From: Crotophaga sulcirostris
Taxonomy: Eukaryota > Chordata > Aves > Cuculiformes > Crotophagidae
Length of the DNA stretch: 64,000 bases
Assembly: GCA_013397455.1 (NCBI GenBank)
Contig: VYZB01000190.1
Location: 737,220-801,219 of the forward strand
Direction: 5' to 3'
A model generated the notes under the pieces. It saw nothing but the letters and a program-made list of their open reading frames with translations. It did not search any database and was not told where the DNA came from. Each line of letters opens with the position of its first letter. Positions within the stretch are counted from its first letter, which is position 1. The translations under genes were made by a program, and so were the position numbers. Below, piece after piece: positions 1 to 13,703 of this stretch.

Positions 1-1618
1 GCTGGTTCTTGTAACAGCGATGTTCTTTCATGCACACAGCCTGTGTATTGGGAAGCAGGACTTAATGTGACTCTGCTTAAGAACAAAATAAATAAATTTA
101 AGTATCTTTGTGGTGTATATTAATACAAAATTTATGCAGGTGAGAGGAGCTACTTCTATCTTTAGCTGTAGTTCTGTATGTCAGTGTACAAAATATTTGT
201 GAAAAAAAAGAAAATTGGGGAGAATAACGGAAGTAAATTATGACAGTAGGAAGTTTGCAGAAGTTTGGAACTAATTTTAGGTAGGAAAGTTTGAAGGAAG
301 ATATGCTAGAAGTTATCCAGCACATAAAAGAGCACTGCAAAGAAGACAAGTTGTATGTTAGTCTCCATGCCAGTGAAGAAGGAATTGGCTTAATTTGGGG
401 TATAAGTAGTTTAGTGTGGTTATTTAGAGTAGGCTGCAATGTCAACACTCTGGCAGGCTGCAAGAGTGTGTTGTGGAATCCATTTTCATTTTTCACTTTT
501 TAGACAATGCATCAGACAAGCATTTGCCAGGGGGTAGTCTTTATAAGCGTACCAGACTGCTGAGATATAAACTCCCTAAATGACTCTCAAGATGCTACCC
601 AGCCCTTCACTTTCAGTTCTGTGATTTGATATTAAGGAACGCTCAATGCAGCTGGTGATTGATTAGTTAGAATTCTTCCTAAACAATATTCTGTGCTTTT
701 GCTTACAGAACAAAACCTCAGTTAAATCAAAAGGCAAAGAAATCATACTTGAAACTGTGATCTGCCATAAAACTTCAGGTATCTGTCATTCATTTTGAAT
801 TGTAGTATCCACATGCTTTTTAATTTCCTTTCTGTTAAGGGGAAGAAAGTTGAACCTGCTTGGTGCTTCTGTATCTTACTCGCTCTTGGCATTTCTGGGA
901 TGGGAGTATGAGGGTGGCTTATCCTGTGTGCACAGCAGCCCTGCTGAAGTGGGTGCTGCAGTGTTGGTGGTTTTGTGCTTAAGTCTTGAAATCTGTCTAG
1001 AAAACTATTTTGAAAAAGCTTTTTTTAGACATTTTCTAAAGAAACCTAATTGATACAGGGCAGGTATATGTGCATTGTCATGTTTTATTTGGCTTGGAGC
1101 AGGTCCCAAGTGCCATTAATTGCTGATGCCTAAGTACTCTGGCTTGCTTCCCAATGGTACAAAATGAGGGACAGTGAAAACATACCTAATGTGAAATGAG
1201 CCCGAAACAACAGGCCACTTTATTCTCCCTAAAAACAAAATTGAAAGAGTAGAGCATACTCTGCAACACGCACATGGTGCATCATCTCATGTTCCTGTGC
1301 AGATCCCTTCCTGACACTGTTTACTGAGAGGAGCAAGTGGAGAAAGGTAAAAACAGTTTGTGGTTTACTTAGTTCTCTGGTAAGCTGAAGGTACTGTCTA
1401 TTCTCTACTCCTGTTCACAACCAGAAGGCCCTGTTTATCTCTAAGTGGGGTTAATTAAAGCCTTAGGGCAATGCGGAGACCCTGCCAATGGCTGGAAGGT
1501 ACAGACATAATCAGGGCTGCAGCCCCTCACTGTGGGGAATGGCAAGGTAACTGTGGGCTTGGCGCAGGTTCCAATGATACAGCTGTGCTAATTCTTTCCA
1601 CAAATACATGAGTCAACC

Positions 1619-1639
1619 TTTTTTTTTTTTTTTTTTTTT
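1619..1639. repeat. T21 homopolymer
   Basis: Twenty-one T in a row. It could be the A tail of a minus-strand retrocopy, but I recognise no gene in the adjoining 1640-1990 sequence. Confidence 0.8.
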
Positions 1640-4600
1640 GTCAAACAGTTCTGTTCATTGATTAATTTCTGGCTGTTACCAGAGTGGTATGAAGCCTCTG
1701 GTTTAATGTGTGTCTGCTTGCAAAATCCATGTTAAGAAATGGAAACCTTCTGGTTCTCTGGATGGTAATGCAAGGACTGCGCAGGCAGCCACGGCAGCCA
1801 TTATGCACGCAGCAGGGGCGTTCGCTGCAGCCAGGGACGTGTGTCATCTTTTATTGAGGGGCAGGAGAAGGGAGGAACAGACAAGTGTACATGTGTGCTT
1901 ACCAGGACAATGAGGTTTTCTTTTACTGCTTCTGGCAGTCTTGCTTTCCTTACAAAAAGTCAATCAGGAGAATAAAAACAAATATTCTCATTGGTGTTCT
2001 TTGTTTTCCTGGACGCGAATGTATTGATTAGCTGTTGGCAATGTGCACTTCAGTAAGTGTTCAGGTATCTGCCTAAAATATTTTAAAGCTACTAAAGATT
2101 TGCTGACAGGGAGTTCCTCCAATTCGCGCCACACCTGTATATTCCAGGATATTCTACAATGTCTTGATTTGGGGAGGAAATGCTCTATGTGTACGTGTTC
2201 AGTTACATTTACATGGAGTTTTGTATTAGGTGCAAAGATGACATCAAAGTAAAGCACTGTGCTCATCTGTTAAATAATAATTAACTACAGCACAGCCATG
2301 ATTATCCAAATGTCATAGGGAGAGTGAATATATTCAGGCAATCAAGGGATTTTACAATGTAATTATTAGACATTAGGGAGACATGACCCTGTTTAGGGTA
2401 ACAGAGAGCTATGGTTAATTGATGTTAGGATAATCAAACTTTTACTGTTTTATTATTCTGGGACCTTAGGCTTTGCAAGAAGATGTGTGCATGTGCTTAG
2501 AAAAAAAAGAAACCCCAAACATAAGAAGATATAAGACTAAAAGTGAATCTTGAGGTTGTACTTGCATTACCTTGCTGTACTGAATTACTGCTGTGATTAT
2601 AAGCATTGAGAAATGATTTATACTGTCTGTAAATCATCTCCATTTTACATCATAGTGAGAATTCAATATATCTTGATTCTGAGTATTTTGTAAAGGTATC
2701 TATTTTCCTAAGACATCAAAAATGACTGTTTTTTTCCAAGTCAAACTCAAAAATTGAAGGTGTTTTTCCTGCAGCCAAGAAATCTTTATCTTTCTCAGAA
2801 GAAAACCTTTGATATGTGAACAATCTGAGCATTACGACAGAAAATACAGTTGATGCAGTCCCCCTTGAGCGTCATTGTCTTATCCAAGTTTAGAACATGA
2901 GGACATAAAATGGAATTTCATTTCATTAGAGTTCATTATGAAAGAGTTTCCACTGCACTGCTATGATACTGAACCTCTGGAATTTCTAATAACTTGCTCT
3001 CTAAGAGACTTGAAAATTAAGTATAGCATTTCTGCTGTCTCTTACTGAAAGTTTTTCTCTCACTCTTTTTTTTTCCTTCTCTTTTCTTTTTTCCTCTTCC
3101 TTGAAACAGAGTAATTTCTGAAAACTCTTCAGCAATCCTATCTCCATGTAAATTAATACTGTGAATTGTGCTGCTAGTGAGGGTGGAGGGAGTAGTAAGA
3201 GTGGGTGGGGGGAGAGAAGAATTAAAATCATTACAATAAATGGTTTAATTTATGCCTCAGCAGTTAAGCATGCTCCTGGTTAACAGAAATACCCTTCAGC
3301 TACACAGGATTTGGGAGGGTTGGAGGGCACTCATTTGCACATAAATAGCCATTAACTGATAAATTCCCAGAGGTCTCCTGTTGCATGCTAGTGGTTCTGA
3401 CCTACTTAGCTAGCTTAAATTTGTTTTACAGAATTATTATAATTCCATCCTTGGTACTTAAACTTTGTGATTAATGCATGCCTCACAATACAATTAAAGT
3501 ATAATTACACAGTTTTACAGTTTGCTATCATGGTGTTATTATTATTACAAAGAGCTGGATTTTGCAAATATTAGAAGAATTAGGGTTCTGATACCCATCA
3601 CTTTGCTGTTATTAAGTGATTATGTTAAATGGGACCCCTTTATGTCTGAAGAATGAAGTGGAGAGAGGGGAATCATTAAGTTACCCATCAGATGGTTTCT
3701 AAGTGATTGAGGAGAAGATGTGTGGTGCGGTTTTTACGCATCTGTAGATGATAGGTGCAAACACCTTTTGTTCATCTTTGCCAGCTGCCTCTGACATATT
3801 CTAGCACATCTGTGCTTTAATGCTGAGAAAAAGTTTCATAGTAAACATCTCATCTCTGCAATATGTTAAAAATCATTTGCATGTGTTAAACATCTGATTA
3901 TACTTCATTGAAACTTTTCATTACAGGGACAGTGGTTTTTGTACCCTTATTAAAAACACTGACGGCAAGATACAGAGGTTCACTAGCTCTGTGCAGTGTA
4001 GGTTAGGATGTGTGTGTAAAGATGATATAGATCTTTCTCTTGTGTTCTGTAAACTCAAAGCAGTTCTCTACGAGAGATCCTCTGTCTTTTTGATTTGTAT
4101 GCATGAATGCATTGTGTATTTATATTAGCTGCAAATCACAGTAAGTCACAAACGCTGCTATTTTTACCTTAATTATAAACGTTACCTGACCTCCCCTATT
4201 ATTCTGGCCAAACTTAGTTCTGTGGCTACTGTTCATACTTCAAGGAATTATCCAAGAATCCAGAATGTTACTTGTACATGACCCAAAAATCACTGCTGTA
4301 CTGCATAATTCTTCTTACATCCTTTTTTTTTTTGCCAGTGCAATGACCCCAGGAAACTTAGGTCTTTACATTAACAATTAATACAATTAGCAAATCAAAG
4401 ATCTGAAAGATATTTTTAAATAGTACTTCACTATTCCAGTGTAAGTTACAAATCTAATTTTACTTTCTTTATCTGTGAATGTGTTATATTGCAACCTTCA
4501 CTGCTGGGAAATGGAGCAGTTGACACATTTCCTGAATTACACTTTCTGTTCTTCTAAAGCTCTTAAGGTTACAGTATGAAATGTTTTAGCTATAATTGCA

Positions 4601-7600
4601 TAGTGGAAACTCCAAATGGTGTACCAAAATCGATTGTTACACCCTCAAGTCTTATTTGATCCAGTGTCTTGGATTTAATTTTTGCTTAATTTTAAAAATA
4701 CCTGTTGCTGTTGTGGTTTTCGTTTTTTTTTTTTCTTTTTTTTAAGTTGTGCTATTCCTTTCTTTAACAATGAAAATATTTCTTTCTTTTAATTCCAGAG
4801 AACACAAATAGTAAAAGGCAAAGAGATATTTTTTTTCTTTGAATGACTCCTTTCACATCTGTAATTTTAGTCTGTATTTATGCTATTATAATGACATAAT
4901 CTCTGCTCTCATTATTATTATTTGCTGTCATTGAGCTCAGAAAACATTGGTCATTATTACTGATGCATGGAAGAATACGAGCAGGTAACCAGTAATTATA
5001 CTTGGAAGAATTTACTATATTTCAGTGCTTCCTACTTGAATATTTTTGAATTGGTTTTGTTTCCAATCCTTAAAAAAAATACTGCGTTGAAGTGATTTAA
5101 ATCATTTTCATATGGCACAGCAAAAATGCAAAGGCACATTACCAGAAAGAAATGGTCAGCAATAAGAGCTGTTTTGCAAAGTTGGCTTGCAACAACTACC
5201 GCACTATGTGGAGAAAACAGTTATCCTGTAATAATAAGACTAATGAATTCAGAAATCCATTGATTGAACTGGCTCTGGGTAGATTATGTGCAGGCTTGCT
5301 TCAAGGAGAGGAATTTATGAAATGTTTGCTGCATCCAGCAAGCACTGCTGCTATAATACAGCTGCCTCCTCAGTGGTTTGCTTTGATCCTGTGGAATGAA
5401 AGGACAGGAGGATCAGCTCAGGTCTAAATGAGATTACAGCTGGTTCGGCAGCTTATCTGGTCTAATGCCAACTAGTGTGGCTTTGCACGTCCTAAGGGGT
5501 TTACAACAGAAACTGTTTATTGAGTATCATCGGTTTACTCAACACAAGCAGGCTAATCCTTCCCAGCCTCAGCATGTTGTAGGATTGTGCATGAGCCAAA
5601 CCAAAAGCTGGTGTAGCCAGGGCCTCCAGAGCCCTTTGTCTCGCTTCATATTGATTTTTTACCTGTGTTAAAGACAGTAAAAAATAAAACCAATAACCAG
5701 CCCTATTGTGAGCAAAAGGTTAATCTGACCTAAAGTCTTACAAAAGCATCTTTTAACCCTAGAAGGGATGGCAGCCTTTCTCTGACTTTTCACTCAAGGG
5801 ATTTTCTAAGTTTAAGGTCTCGAAGAGGAAAATAGGAAAACCAGCTTAAACATTTAACTCTGGTGGTGTCTTGCAAGGTCTCTGAATTCTTTCAGCAGCT
5901 GCATAGAAAACTTTAAACAGTTATTTCTGACATTATTAACATTGTGTCATCTTTCTGTGGCAGGTGATGCTGTGTAGCAAGGACATGACATGCTGAATGT
6001 AGGCAGAGTAGTAGGAGCTGGTAGGTGTCCCAGAGCTCATGCTGGTTTTTGACTGTAGTGGTTTTTATGTAAAACAACAGAAAATGCCTTTATCAGCTGC
6101 TTTCTCAGAGACAAAAAAAAAAAAGTAAAAATATGAACTAGGAGAGTGGAGTGCGTCTTAAGGAAATCAAAAAAGTACAAAATAGGCCTACAGAAAAAGA
6201 ATGTTTTTAAATACCTGCAGCACATATTTTTTTAACATCTTCCTTTCTGTTTTGATATGAAAGATGGAATATTGGATATAATAATATTTTATTAAGCATA
6301 TTTCCTGACTGAGGTGAGTCTTTTTTGGAAGACATTGCAGTGTGTGTCAGATCATTATAATAAAATGGGGTTTGTAGTACAGAGAATTAATAGATTAAAG
6401 TCTATAAAGCCTTGCAGAGTAGTAGCAATACATTTGCACTGAAAAGAAACACAGTAAGTTATTGCATCTTCGTTGTTGGAATTATGTAGGAATTGATTAG
6501 ATACCTGTATTTGTATACTGGTGCATATTATTGGGAGCAATTAAATAAGTTCCCCTGTGGTGCAGGGAAGAGAGTTTGGTGACAGACTTAACTGTCATCA
6601 ACTGCATGTGGCATACTTAAACTAGGAACTGTTGTGATGGCTATTGAATACTGTCTAAAAGAAAAGATGTGATAACTTGAGGAATTATGAATGGCTGCTC
6701 TCTGTTTATTTCACCTGATTGGAATGAATGTATATTTTAAGCTATGTGCAATCCATATATTACTACAGAGGCGTTAAGAGTGAATTGCTAAAAAAATGAT
6801 GTTTTAAGATAAATGTGAATGTTACTAATTCTTAAGCCTAATGGACAAGTTGTGTACAAGTTTAAAATGTAGTGTTTATCCCATCACTTGTATTTTATCA
6901 AATCTAGTCTTAAAGCAATAGGTTGCTTTTACAGAGTATTACACTTTTAGCACATTTGGAGATGAAAGCTGTTGTTGGTGATTGCATAAAGTCTCTTTGT
7001 TCAATCATCTGAACTGTGCAAATCAAAGCATTTTGTCAGACTGTGAGAAGTTTTGCCTGGATAATGTTTCCCACACACGCAGGTCACCAAATAAATCATG
7101 TGCATGGTTTTACAGCATAGCTGGTGCTGGAAGTTAAATGGATGCCCAGTGGTAGGACTCGTAAAACATTTTCCTGTTAACACGACCAAGCAGAATTGAC
7201 ATTGTTGATGGTAGCTTTGATCTAATAAACTATCAGTTCTAACAGTGATTTTTACTGTGTTTCAGAAGGGATGATGATAAAAGTTTAGCAAGCCTACTGT
7301 TCTTCCTGGATGACAGAAAATTAACTCTACTGTCTGTATTACCAAATGTTGGGAAAAACGTTAGTAGGGGATGCTTTGGACCCAAAGTAATCTCCTTCTC
7401 TAAAAAGATGTATTACGTGAACAACATCCTGTAACACAACAGATATTCCATAAAGAACAAAATTGATTTTTCAGGGAGGAAATAAAATACTTTGTTTTGG
7501 AGTTTGGAAACAAGTTATTTTATTATCTTTAGTACAAGTTTGCCTGCCTTCCAAAATCTGTTTTCTCTCTTGGAGAAAAAGATTTTCCTAAACCACTTAC

Positions 7601-9154
7601 AGTATATGACTCCCAGCAGGTTGCTAGAGAGTATCCATATGCATATAGTTTATGATTTTCTGCAAAGGCAGCTAGAAGAACTGGAGCAAGACAGTTCCAT
7701 TTTAAAAATGAAAAACTTTATTTGAATCACAGTTCCTCTCTATGTTAGTCTTTTAAATTCAGAAAAATGCAGAAATCTTGGTGGTATTTTCTCAGACTTC
7801 CTACCTGAAAAATAAGAATGGCATGATAATAACAAAGTTTTACATTTGTAATGGTGGAATGTAACTGAAAATTATATTCAGAATGCCTGAAGACATACCT
7901 GTGGCTAGTAGTACTTCTAGTTTGTTTTCAGTATTTGGGGTTTATATTGTGATATCATTCTGTTACCTTCCCTCAGGACTTCATGTAGTTATCCTTAGAG
8001 TCCATTTCAAATCTCCTGTTCAGATCAGGAAATTTCAACTGAGAAGACACCAACTCAATATTTAAATTTCTGCAACCAGCATGGCTCTTTTGCCATTTTC
8101 TCTTCTTTGTACTTGAGTCTGGGTGAGAACATGCTCAGTGAGAGAAACTACATTTCTAAAGCTGTTCTAGATAAAGGAAAATATTTGAGAGATGTGGTGA
8201 AGTTGACCTCAGTGAATTTATTTCAAGCAATTTGCCAACCTTTGATTTCTTTTTTTTTCATGGTGTGACTATGGTGAATTTTAATGATCTTTTCAGGACC
8301 ACAAATTTACCATCACATCTCTCAACTTGTATGCTTTTCCAAGGTGATCTGCATGCTTTTTATCTGTTTGAATGGAAACACTGTGAGCTTAAACAGGGTT
8401 CCACTTTAGTACAGGATGTGTCTATTCCCCAGTGGGGGGAGTCCATCAACACGAGGAGTCCTTAAGCTACTGGGCTCTGAATTGTAGGAAATAGTCTGTT
8501 TAAGGTTGATGTGTTATGCTTTAAAATTTGTTTAGAGATCTTTGCTGTATGAAAAATTACTTTTTAGAAAATTTAAACAATAGCCTACAGGAGATATGAA
8601 CCTGTCGCATCATTATAATTCTCTGGCAACTAGTGTTATCCTGATGGTGCAGTCCCATGGAAGAGCTAAAGGCAGGATTTGGAAAATGACTGTACTTTAA
8701 AAATGAGTTTCGGTGCTCACCTTTCAGAACCAGGTGTTTGGCATTCCAGTCACACTGCTTAGTTATAATTTCTCATGGAATTTTTTTTTGCAAACGAAAG
8801 GCAGTAAGGAATTGGTAAAAAAAGCTTAGCTTGTAAAAATTCGGAAAATTTGTTATATCAGAGTCTGGGTCATTGTGTAGCTGTAGACAGCTACACTTCA
8901 TTACTCTCCTGGTGTTGTAGAAGAAGGTGTTTTGAGTAAATTATGTTGTATAAGTAAGCAGCACAAGGAAAGACATTGAAATACTGATTTAAGTCCAGCA
9001 GAGGACTACCAGTTTTATTAGGGGTCTACAGCTCATGTGCTATGAGGGGAGGCAGAGAAAACTGATTTTGTTTGTCTTTAGGAGAAGGACGCTTGAATGG
9101 GAGGTTGCAAGGGGAAGGTGTTTTATTGTTTTGCATGACAGTCTAACGGGGGTG

Positions 9155-9420
9155 TTACAGATAAGATGGAATCAAACCCTTCACAGAGGTGTATAGTGGT
9201 AGGAAGTATGAGACCATGATGAAGGAAGTTTTTGTTAGATACAAGGATAAATTTTTCACAGGATAGTCAAACGCTGGAACAAGTTTCTACATCAGTTTGT
9301 AAAATTTCCCTCCTTAGGGTTATTCACGGCTGTCCTTGCTTTAAGCAGGAGTTGGACCAGGTGGCTTTTAGATGTCCCTTCTGATTTAGTGGTTTTCTCT
9401 GACTCTAGCTATTAATGTGA
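9155..9420 (+). mobile_element. CR1 LINE 3' fragment, old
   Basis: Degraded match to the CR1 3' region in sense orientation: landmarks are the segment around aacgctggaacaagtt (9270-9285), gcaggagttggaccaggtgg and tgtcccttctgatt. The end motif is worn. It is followed by an A-rich low-complexity tract. Confidence 0.8.
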
Positions 9421-9730
9421 AAAAAAGAAAAAAAAAACACAAAAAAACCCAACTCAGTCCCTCAAAAAAAAACTAAAAATCCATAATCACAAACAACTCA
9501 GTGAAACAAAAATCCTAATTAACGCGCAGTTTCTAGAAGATGACAAATTTTAGAAGTTTTGCTCTAACAGAAGAGTTCTCTGGAAGATACCCATTTGCAG
9601 TGTGCAGTTTGTCTCTATAACATGACCTAAATCAGAAGCACTCATTTTTTCACTTCAGCATTTCTACTGTATTTCAGTTTCTCAGCCAAACTGGCATTCT
9701 AATTCTCACTGTAAATTATATTCACATACG

Positions 9731-9756
9731 AATAAATAATAAAATAATAAAATAAT
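9731..9756. repeat. (AAT/AAAT)n microsatellite
   Basis: Repeated aataa units a short distance before the CR1 copy that starts at about 9783. Confidence 0.8.
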
Positions 9757-9782
9757 GTGAAATATTTTCATATACCTTCATC

Positions 9783-10422
9783 AGGTTTTGAGCCAGCAAT
9801 GTGACCTTTTCGCAAAAGTTGATGTTGTCTTGGGCTGCTGTAGACAGATCATTGCCAGCAGGTGGAGGGAGGTGATCCTTTTCCTCTGCTCAGCACTGGT
9901 GAGGCCATACCTGGAGTACTGTGTCCAGTTCTGGGCTCTGCAGTACAAGAGAGGTGTGGACATACTGGAAAGAGTCCAGTGAAGGACCACTAAGGTGATG
10001 AGGGAACTGGAGCATCTCTCCTAGGAGGAGAGACTTAGAGAGCTGGGACTGTTTAGCTTGGAGCAGAGAATCTTACCAATGTACAGAAATATCTGTAGGG
10101 AGGTTGCAAAGAAGACAGGGCCAGGCTCTTTTCAGTGGTGCCCACTGACAGGGCCAGAGGCAACAGGCACAAACTGAAACCCAGGATGTTCCCTCTGAAC
10201 ATCAGGAAATACTTCTTCCTGATGAAGGTGAGGGTGTTGGAGCCTTGGCACAGGTTGTCCAGGGAGGTTGTGGAGTCTCCATCCTTGGAAATATTCAAAA
10301 ACTATTTGGACATCGTCCTGGGCAAACAGCTCTAGGATGCTCTGCTTGAGCTGGAGGGGCGTGGACCAGGTGGCTTCCAGAGGTCCCTTCCAGTCTCTAT
10401 CATTCTGTGATTCTCTGATTTC
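9783..10422 (+). mobile_element. CR1 LINE 3' fragment, longest in window
   Basis: About 640 bp of the reverse-transcriptase 3' end and 3' UTR of CR1 in sense orientation. Landmarks: ctggagtactgtgtccagttc, the block around aacatcaggaaatacttctt, and ggtcccttccag near the end, closing with the avian tail attctgtgattct. Several stops interrupt it. The open frames on both strands here are pieces of this element. Confidence 0.95.
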
Positions 10423-13400
10423 TCATTAAGAATGGAGAACATAGGTTTTGTACTCAATGGTATGTATTCAAGGCAGAACTGTTGCAGATAATACCAGGAT
10501 GTTGTTTGCTGTGTGGCATCTTTCTAGAACTTTGCAAGCGAAGAGCTAGGTTGGAAGGCCTTAACAGGGTTGAGTGGATCTTGCTTTTGAATATTTTGAA
10601 GAAAGGTGGTCTTCAACAGGGAGTGGATAGTGCTAAATCAGCTTATTTGCTGTGACCCTTGAGTGTCTGATTGTAATTCCATCCTACTCTGATGGCAAGA
10701 AGGAGGAGCTGTTAATGGAAGGTTGTTAGAAATGGTCTTGTGTACTAACAGTGATTTGCTGTTTCCAGCTAAAAAACATTGCTGCTACTACTGCCTGTTC
10801 TCTGTATGACAGATACTAACATTTATGTTTCTAATAGGTTATGAACTTGTATAAAGATCATCTGAAGAGATCTAGACTTCCTCTTCTTTCAAACATAAAA
10901 TACTTTGGAAACCAAATTTAGTCTCATATTTAAAAAAAATATAAATGAAATTATGTCCCCATAATTTTAAAGTTACACAAATGTAATTACATTTCTCAGT
11001 AGTTTTCTAACAAATATTTTGTATTAAATATGACCCCTGTTTAAAATAAACAAGTGAACAAAACCCAAGGTTGAAATTACTCAGTCAGAGCTAATTAAAG
11101 AGCTCCCAATGGCTCCTGCAGGACACCCCACCCTCCATCAATGGTGAATAAGTGTGTTTTTCTTTTAAACTCTCATCATGTGGGGTGACGTGCCTGCAGA
11201 CCATGACTGAGTGACTGCCTCTGGTAAAGAACATGTTTCAATTGTGTGATGAGCACACTTCGAATTATACAGTGCTGGAGACTTAGCTCTTAGGGGACAG
11301 GTTCTGTGGGTCACAACTCACTAGCAGCTCTGAGAGGACCCTTGCAAAACAGTACAGTAGAGACTGAGGCACGTTTACTCTTCTGAAGTTTTTCATGCAG
11401 TACAGCAGTTTATTGGGGAATGTTGTCTTACTTTGATCAAAACTAATCATAATGTCTGTTACAAAGATTGCTACTCAGAATAAGGCTTTTAAGAATGGAA
11501 ATTGAGCTATTTTAACTTCTGTGAAATGACAGTGATTTAGAAATATTGTTTGGTCTAGGTGAGATTTTGTGTGTGTGTGAACTAAAAGGGGAAAGCAACA
11601 GCTTAGAAAAGTATCAATTTCAACTGTATCTTGCCTGGTTTTTCCCCTTTATTTTTCTCTGTTCTTTCAGACGATTAAAAAAATCTGGATCTGACCTATG
11701 CTGAAAGTCTGCTTGGGCAAATTAAATGTCTTTTCAAGTGTTTGCTTTTTCTGTGTTGTTTCTTGAAAGAACTGAGCACTGACTTAGCTGTTCAAAGCAA
11801 CAAAGTGACTCCCAGTGCCTCGAACAGTGCAGAATCTAGCACAGAGTGCTTGGCTGAGCCCTCGCACTAAAGTGAGTACCTGACCTGACTCTCCTGGGAC
11901 TTGAGATTTTGGGACAGCAGAGGATCACTCTCTCTGTGTGTTTTAGTTTATACTTCGTGTTAGAGACATGAAGAAAACCGATCATAGCTTTTGCCTGTGT
12001 AATACATGGGAGAAGCTAACTTGACCGAATACCAGTGAAGGTAAGGAAGGAAAACTGCTCAAATTAACTATCTCTTTTCCTAAGACTCTTCCACAAGCTG
12101 AAATGTGAACTAGTTGCACTGATTTAACACAGGTTATGTTGTCTTTGCTGTTCTTACAGACTTATCTTAGTTAAATGTGGTTAGGAAAAGACAGCAGCTC
12201 TCTGACATAAATTTGCTGGAGTGGCTGAAGCAGATGCAGTATTCCTTCCCAGCAGACCTAGCCAAAGCAGGCTAGAGGTTTGTTGCTTGCATTTAAATTA
12301 TGGTCATAACAAGTTGTCTTTTTAGTGTTGTAGTTAAACCCTTTGAGAAGGGCTAAGGAGAAAGTGCTAACTAATGTTCTGCAGCTCTGAATGTTTGGCT
12401 TTTTTGTTCCTTGGTGTTTTAGGATTGAGTGTCTGTTCCTGTTGATATCTTTACTTTGTCTTGGAGGACAGTAAAGATGTTGGGGATTTCTTGTTCTCCC
12501 TGTATGTTTTAAAAGTATTACTGAGCACACACAACACACTGTCACAGTGAACACAGGGTTCTCTATTACTGTGCTTAGCTATAGAGAGGATTATATTACA
12601 CTCAGTAACCTTGCTGAAGCCCCTTTGTACATTGCTGCTATATTGATAATCATCACGATTCAACTGCAATTGAAAACCTTTTATTCACAGCATTAACACT
12701 TTCCATTCCAGTGAAGATAAGAATCTTTGATATCAGGAGATGAGCTCTTTGATGTGCAGATATTTTTTTTTTATTTTAGTATAGTCCTATTCATGTTGCC
12801 GTGGACATTTCTTCACCTGGGCATATACAGGGAATACTCATCAAGCCTAAGCATTCAAAACTGGGTAAAACAATGTATTGATGAATGGATTAGTGGTTAA
12901 CTAAGGGAGTGTTTTGCTGTTTGATTGCTTACAAAATAGTGAATGCTTCAGGAAAGTGTTTGTGTTCTAAAAGAAATCCACAACAACATTTCAGAGTAAG
13001 AAAAACATTTCCTAGTGTTCGGCATCTAAACATAAACAGGATTACCTATGTATCAGTAGGTTGAAGAAGTCATATAAGATGTGCTAGCATTTTGTATCTG
13101 TAATGAATGCAGACCTATTAATGAACAGCTTTCCTCTGAAATGTAAAGATAAATGCATAGAAAATCATTGCCCCGTCCTCAGCACTGCACATTCTAGAAT
13201 CACAATTTTGTTGATGCTTGCTTTAACTCTTTTTAAGGTAAAGGGAATACAACTAGTAAAGAAAAATTTCAAGCTTGATTTTCTTTTTCTTTGTCTATGA
13301 TTTTATTTTTTCTTAGTTCTTTTCCAAATACTTGCTGTTTCTTGTAATTTAATTAGAAGTGTTTCAGGAAGGCCCATTTCTCCATATATTTAAGACCTTC

Positions 13401-13672
13401 ATCTGGCAACCAGTGGAAGATTTTTCCAAGTGTTTATATGACAGCTTTCACTTGCATCTCATGATTATGGCATCTCTTTGGCCTGGATCATTGGAAGTCT
13501 CACTGCATCTGCAGTCATCTGGGAGAGTCAGAAGATCAGGACAGGCAGATCATAACGTGTTCCACATCTCTCTTCTGCTATATAGTGCATGGGGAAAAGG
13601 TTGCTACAGGAAGAATGTGATGAAAGAGGTGGTATAATAGAGCAGGGAGAGCTGGCTGTGCTTGGAGGTCTG

Positions 13673-13678
<6 letters not shown>

Positions 13679-13703
<25 letters not shown>
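13679..13703. repeat. T25 homopolymer
   Basis: Twenty-five T in a row. The minus-strand frame ending in poly-Lys here comes from this run. Confidence 0.85.

Noticed and set aside
1640..1990. Possible minus-strand processed pseudogene upstream of the T21 run.
   Set aside because: An AATAAA-like motif exists but no known transcript is recognisable; the run alone is not enough.
5152..5671. Two neighbouring plus-strand frames (91 and 68 codons) in the first intron that might be MMS22L exons.
   Set aside because: They resemble no part of MMS22L that I know, lack convincing acceptor and donor pairs, and are in different frames. Treated as chance frames in intron.
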